A stretch of 36,251 bases of DNA from Lachnospiraceae bacterium (GTDB lineage: Bacteria; Bacillota; Clostridia; Lachnospirales; Lachnospiraceae). The stretch spans positions 1 through 36,251 of the forward strand of contig JAILPE010000037.1 of NCBI GenBank assembly GCA_024699645.1, given 5' to 3'. The notes below the pieces were generated by a model. It made no database searches. It was given only the letters and a program-made list of their open reading frames with translations, and was not told the origin of the DNA. Shown piece after piece: positions 31,672 through 36,251 of the stretch (position 1 is the first letter of the stretch; each line of letters starts with the position of its first letter). The translations under genes were made by a program, and so were the position numbers.

Positions 31672-34600
31672 TTATTCTGCATCTTCGGGACCAACATCCT
31701 CAGACTCGGAATCCTCGTAGTAAGTTCCTTCGTCCTGGAATCCTTCCGCATCACTGTCGTCCTCGTAGTACTCGCCCTGATCTTCCTCGTAGTATACTTC
31801 ACCCTCGGAATACTCATCATCATAGTAATCGTCGTATACTTCATCCTCAAGCGTATCAGTGCTGAGGCTGACATTACGATAAGCCTTCATACCTGTTCCT
31901 GCAGGTATAAGTTTACCGATGATGACGTTCTCCTTAAGGCCGATAAGCGGGTCGATCTTGCCGCGGCTTGCTGCCTCTGTGAGTACCTTTGTGGTCTCCT
32001 GGAACGATGCTGCCGAAAGGAAGGAATTTGTAGCAAGCGCTGCCTTAGTGATACCGAGCATTACCTGCTTGCCTTCTGCAGGCTCCTTTCCCTCTGCCTT
32101 CATCTGTTCGTTAATATCGTTAAACTCAAGGATATCTACCATGCTTCCGGGAAGAAGGTTTGTGTCGCCGTTATCTTCTATACGAACCTTCTTAAGCATC
32201 TGACGAACGATAACCTCGATATGCTTATCGTTGATCTCAACACCCTGAAGTCTGTATACTCGCTGTACTTCCTGGATCATGTAATCCTGTACGGCTCTGA
32301 TACCCTTTATCTTTAAGATATCATGAGGATTAACCGAACCTTCGGTAAGTTCATCACCTGCTTCGATAACCTGTCCTTCCTTAACCTTGATACGTGATCC
32401 GTAAGGAATGAGGTATGTCTTCGATTCAGGATTATCCTCATCATTTGAAGTTACCGTAACTTCACGTTTCTTTGATTCTTTGATCTGTACAGTTCCGCCG
32501 AACTCTGCGATGATCGCAAGTCCCTTAGGTTTACGTGCCTCAAAAAGCTCCTCGACACGGGGAAGACCCTGTGTGATATCGTCACCGGCAACACCACCTG
32601 TATGGAATGTACGCATCGTAAGCTGTGTACCGGGCTCACCGATAGACTGAGCCGCGATGATTCCGACTGCCTCACCAACCTGTACGGGCTCACCTGTTGC
32701 CATGTTCGCTCCGTAACACTTAGCACAAATACCGAGATGTGATTTACAGGTAAGGACGGTACGGATCTTAACCTTCGCTCCGATACCTGCCTCAATGGCT
32801 GCCTTCTGCTTATCAATGAGGATTTCCTTCTTTACTTCATCCTCTTCGGCATTGGGATCTATTCCATTATCTTTACACCATGCGATCGATGCTTCGATGA
32901 TCGCCTTTGTCTTCATGATCGCCTTTGCACGCTTAGGTGTGATCATGTGATTCTTCTTAACGATTATCTCTCCGTTATCATCATAAATATCTTCACATGA
33001 GAAACGTCCTGTAATACGTTCTCTGAGTGATTCGATAACTTCCTTGCCGTCAGCGAATGCCTTAACTTCCATTCCGACGATCTCTTCTTCACCTGCGCAG
33101 CAGTCATCCTCGCGGATAATGAGCTCCTGAGATACATCGACAAGACGACGTGTAAGGTAACCCGAGTCAGCTGTACGAAGAGCGGTATCCGAAAGTCCCT
33201 TACGGGCACCGTGTGCGGAAATGAAGTACTCAAGTACGTCAAGACCTTCACGGAAGTTAGCCTTAATGGGAAGTTCGATAGTCTTACCTGATGTATCGGC
33301 CATAAGTCCACGCATACCGGCAAGCTGTTTGATCTGCTTATCGGAACCACGGGCTCCTGAATCGGCCATCATGTAGATGTTGTTGTACTTATCAAGACCT
33401 GCCATCAGCTTCTTGGTGATCTGATCATCGGCAACCTTCCATGTCTCGATTACTGTCTTATAACGCTCTTCATCGGTAAGGAGTCCGCGACGGAACTTCT
33501 TGCTGATTATATCTACTGTTGCTTCCGCATCAGCGATTATCTTCTTCTTTTCCGGAGGAACTGTCATGTCAGAGATTGAAACTGTCATCGCTGCACGAGT
33601 CGAATACTTATATCCGAGTGACTTGATGGCATCAAGTGTCTCAGCTGTCATTGTTGCTCCGTGTGTATTGATACACTTTTCAAGGATTCCCTTGAGTTCC
33701 TTTTTCTTTACAAGGTAATCTACTTCAAGGTCAAGAACATGTTCGGGATCCGTTCTGTCAACAATTCCGAGATCCTGAGGAATAGCCTCGTTGAAGATAA
33801 ACCTTCCGAGTGTCGTATAAAGGAACTTCGAAACCTTACGCTCATTACCGTCAGCGTCTCTGTAAACACCTTCGCGCTTAACGTAGATATACTGATGAAG
33901 CGTGATCTCACCGTTCTCATATGCAAGGAGTGCATTGTCCATCGAGTAGAACTTTCTGCCGAGAAGATCTACCATCCTGCAGACGATCCTTCTGTCACGC
34001 TCGGGATCTACACATACTTTAACGATAGTATCTGCATTGATCTCTGTTGCCTTGATCGCTGCAATTGCTTTCTGTGCAGCTGCCTCGTCTTTTGCCTTAA
34101 GAACTGCCTTTTCCTTCTTTGCCTGGTAATCCTGATATGCGGCAACAGCTTCATCAACGCTTTCATACTCAGCGACAAAACTGTCCTTCTCGTCTGCATG
34201 AGCGGGATTTGTGAGGTAATCCTGATACTTATGGATCGTCAGGTAGTAAATACCGAGTACCATATCCTGTGAAGGAACGGCAACGGGACCACCGTCTGAA
34301 GGCTTCAAAAGGTTATTGGGTGAAAGCATAAGGAATCTTGCTTCTGCCTGTGCTTCAACCGAAAGGGGAAGATGCACTGCCATCTGGTCACCATCGAAGT
34401 CGGCGTTGAAGGCCGTACATACGAGGGGATGAAGCTTGATCGCTTTACCTTCGACAAGGATAGGCTCGAATGCCTGAATACCGAGTCTGTGAAGTGTAGG
34501 AGCTCGGTTCAGCATAACGGGATGCTCACGAATAACATCTTCGAGCACGTCCCAAACGTCACGATCGAGACGCTCGACCATCTTCTTTGCCTGTTTGATA

Positions 34601-35778
34601 TTGTTAGCTATCTGTCTCTCAACAAGCTCCTTCATAACGAAAGGCTTGAAGAGCTCGATTGCCATCTCCTTGGGGAGACCGCACTGATAGATCTTAAGTT
34701 CGGGTCCAACGACGATAACCGAACGTCCGGAATAGTCAACACGTTTTCCGAGCAGGTTCTGACGGAAACGTCCCTGCTTTCCTTTAAGCATATCGGAAAG
34801 TGACTTAAGAGGACGATTGCCGGGGCCTGTAACCGAACGGCCACGTCTGCCGTTATCAATAAGCGCATCAACAGCTTCCTGAAGCATACGCTTCTCGTTG
34901 CGGACGATAATATCGGGAGCACCGAGTTCAAGAAGTCTGCGAAGACGATTGTTTCTGTTAATGATACGCCTGTAAAGGTCGTTCATATCGGACGTTGCAA
35001 ATCTGCCGCCATCGAGCTGTACCATGGGACGCAGATCCGGAGGAAGCACCGGAATGTTCTCAAGGATCATCCACTCGGGACGATTTCCCGACTCACGGAA
35101 TGCTTCTACAACCTCGAGTCTCTTAATGATCCTCGCACGTTTCTGTCCTGTTGAATTTTTAAGTTCCGTCTTAAGTGTTGCGGATTCTGCTTCAAGGTCG
35201 ATCGCCTGTAAAAGCTCTTTTACAGCCTCAGCGCCCATTCCCACACGGAAACTTCCCGCAGAATACTTTTCGCACTCATCAAGGTATTCTTTCTCGGTAA
35301 GAACCTGCTTATATGTCAGGTTAGTCTTTCCGGGATCAAGAACTATATAAGCCGCAAAGTAGAGGATCTTCTCAAGTACTCTCGGTGAAAGATCGAGCAT
35401 GAGACCCATACGGCTGGGGATTCCTTTAAAATACCAAATATGTGATACCGGAGCCGCAAGTGTGATGTGACCCATACGCTCACGACGTACCGAAGACTTT
35501 GTTACTTCGACACCGCATCTGTCGCAGACGATGCCTTTGAAACGGATCTTCTTATACTTTCCGCAATGACATTCCCAGTCTTTGCTGGGTCCGAAGATCT
35601 TTTCGCAGAAGAGTCCGTCCTTTTCGGGCTTCAAGGTACGATAGTTAATGGTTTCAGGCTTCTTAACCTCTGCTCTCGACCATTCACGGATCTTTTCGGG
35701 TGATGCAAGTCTGATACGGATTGCATCATAGTTTATCTCCTTGGGATAGTTCTCCGACCTGCTATATGAATTATCCAT
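31672..35778 (-). CDS. rpoC: DNA-directed RNA polymerase subunit beta'
   Basis: 1368 residues, longer than the ~1200 of Bacillus. The N-terminal zinc site uses Cys70, 72, 85 and 88. The catalytic loop N-A-D-F-D-G-D-Q (458-465) binds the active-site magnesium. The second zinc site uses a Cys in R-E-D-D-C-C plus Cys residues in V-L-T-C and I-C-A-K-C. The bridge helix/trigger loop region ([16 protein letters not shown]) is intact. Two extras are an Ala/Lys-rich insert at about 516-611 and an acidic, Tyr-rich tail over the last ~60 residues. AAAGGAG precedes the ATG; rpoB ends 19 bp upstream. Confidence 0.98.
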   Translation of the reverse strand: MDNSYSRSENYPKEINYDAIRIRLASPEKIREWSRAEVKKPETINYRTLKPEKDGLFCEKIFGPSKDWECHCGKYKKIRFKGIVCDRCGVEVTKSSVRRERMGHITLAAPVSHIWYFKGIPSRMGLMLDLSPRVLEKILYFAAYIVLDPGKTNLTYKQVLTEKEYLDECEKYSAGSFRVGMGAEAVKELLQAIDLEAESATLKTELKNSTGQKRARIIKRLEVVEAFRESGNRPEWMILENIPVLPPDLRPMVQLDGGRFATSDMNDLYRRIINRNNRLRRLLELGAPDIIVRNEKRMLQEAVDALIDNGRRGRSVTGPGNRPLKSLSDMLKGKQGRFRQNLLGKRVDYSGRSVIVVGPELKIYQCGLPKEMAIELFKPFVMKELVERQIANNIKQAKKMVERLDRDVWDVLEDVIREHPVMLNRAPTLHRLGIQAFEPILVEGKAIKLHPLVCTAFNADFDGDQMAVHLPLSVEAQAEARFLMLSPNNLLKPSDGGPVAVPSQDMVLGIYYLTIHKYQDYLTNPAHADEKDSFVAEYESVDEAVAAYQDYQAKKEKAVLKAKDEAAAQKAIAAIKATEINADTIVKVCVDPERDRRIVCRMVDLLGRKFYSMDNALLAYENGEITLHQYIYVKREGVYRDADGNERKVSKFLYTTLGRFIFNEAIPQDLGIVDRTDPEHVLDLEVDYLVKKKELKGILEKCINTHGATMTAETLDAIKSLGYKYSTRAAMTVSISDMTVPPEKKKIIADAEATVDIISKKFRRGLLTDEERYKTVIETWKVADDQITKKLMAGLDKYNNIYMMADSGARGSDKQIKQLAGMRGLMADTSGKTIELPIKANFREGLDVLEYFISAHGARKGLSDTALRTADSGYLTRRLVDVSQELIIREDDCCAGEEEIVGMEVKAFADGKEVIESLRERITGRFSCEDIYDDNGEIIVKKNHMITPKRAKAIMKTKAIIEASIAWCKDNGIDPNAEEDEVKKEILIDKQKAAIEAGIGAKVKIRTVLTCKSHLGICAKCYGANMATGEPVQVGEAVGIIAAQSIGEPGTQLTMRTFHTGGVAGDDITQGLPRVEELFEARKPKGLAIIAEFGGTVQIKESKKREVTVTSNDEDNPESKTYLIPYGSRIKVKEGQVIEAGDELTEGSVNPHDILKIKGIRAVQDYMIQEVQRVYRLQGVEINDKHIEVIVRQMLKKVRIEDNGDTNLLPGSMVDILEFNDINEQMKAEGKEPAEGKQVMLGITKAALATNSFLSAASFQETTKVLTEAASRGKIDPLIGLKENVIIGKLIPAGTGMKAYRNVSLSTDTLEDEVYDDYYDDEYSEGEVYYEEDQGEYYEDDSDAEGFQDEGTYYEDSESEDVGPEDAE

Positions 35779-35797
35779 CGTTTTGCTCCTTTATTTA

Positions 35798-36251
<454 letters not shown>

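Overview
The window looks like a chromosomal segment of an anaerobic Firmicute, most likely a gut or rumen Lachnospiraceae (Roseburia/Butyrivibrio-like). The grounds are moderate G+C, strong AGGAGG ribosome binding sites, sigmaA-type promoters, the clostridial style of RpoB/RpoC, and a gene set closely resembling the beta-mannan utilisation loci of Roseburia and Ruminococcus. The organism is inferred from gene content, not from a database match.

Positions 1-27310 hold one long block of 19 genes, all on the minus strand, so expression runs from right to left. A well-formed promoter at 27360-27388 starts an AGE-family epimerase, mannose-6-phosphate isomerase (manA), a surface GH5 (subfamily 4-like) endoglycanase lipoprotein and a LacI-type regulator. 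After a large stem-loop and a second promoter with an 18-bp perfect palindrome (22191-22573) come: a DUF624/YesL membrane protein; a 985-residue membrane-anchored solute-binding protein fused to two carbohydrate-binding-like modules; two permeases; an NHL-propeller/TPR membrane protein; a YIP1-family membrane protein; a membrane-anchored DUF5696 protein; two more permeases; a lipoprotein with three tandem copies of an unrecognised ~128-residue module; a second solute-binding lipoprotein; and then cytoplasmic enzymes: GH130 mannooligosaccharide phosphorylase, GH36 alpha-galactosidase, a CE2-like acetylesterase and a CE17-like acetylesterase (cut by the left edge).

Read together, this is a locus for acetylated galacto(gluco)mannan. 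GH5 would cut the polymer at the surface, surface modules and binding proteins capture fragments, two ABC importers bring in decorated oligosaccharides, and cytoplasmic esterases and alpha-galactosidase strip the decorations. GH130 then phosphorolyses the backbone to mannose-1-phosphate, and the epimerase and ManA feed products to glycolysis. No ABC ATPase, phosphomannomutase, GH130_1 or beta-glucosidase is in the window. The least understood part is 11845-22190: DUF5696, YIP1, NHL/TPR, fused SBP and YesL, interleaved with the permeases. This is the best candidate for an undescribed surface machine.

Positions 27311-36251 are mostly ordinary chromosome. They hold a sensor histidine kinase without a visible response regulator, directly downstream of a Phd/RelE-type toxin-antitoxin pair; class II fructose-bisphosphate aldolase; proC on the plus strand; and, convergent with it across a strong terminator, rpoC and the 3' end of rpoB. 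Both polymerase subunits end in acidic, tyrosine-rich tails.
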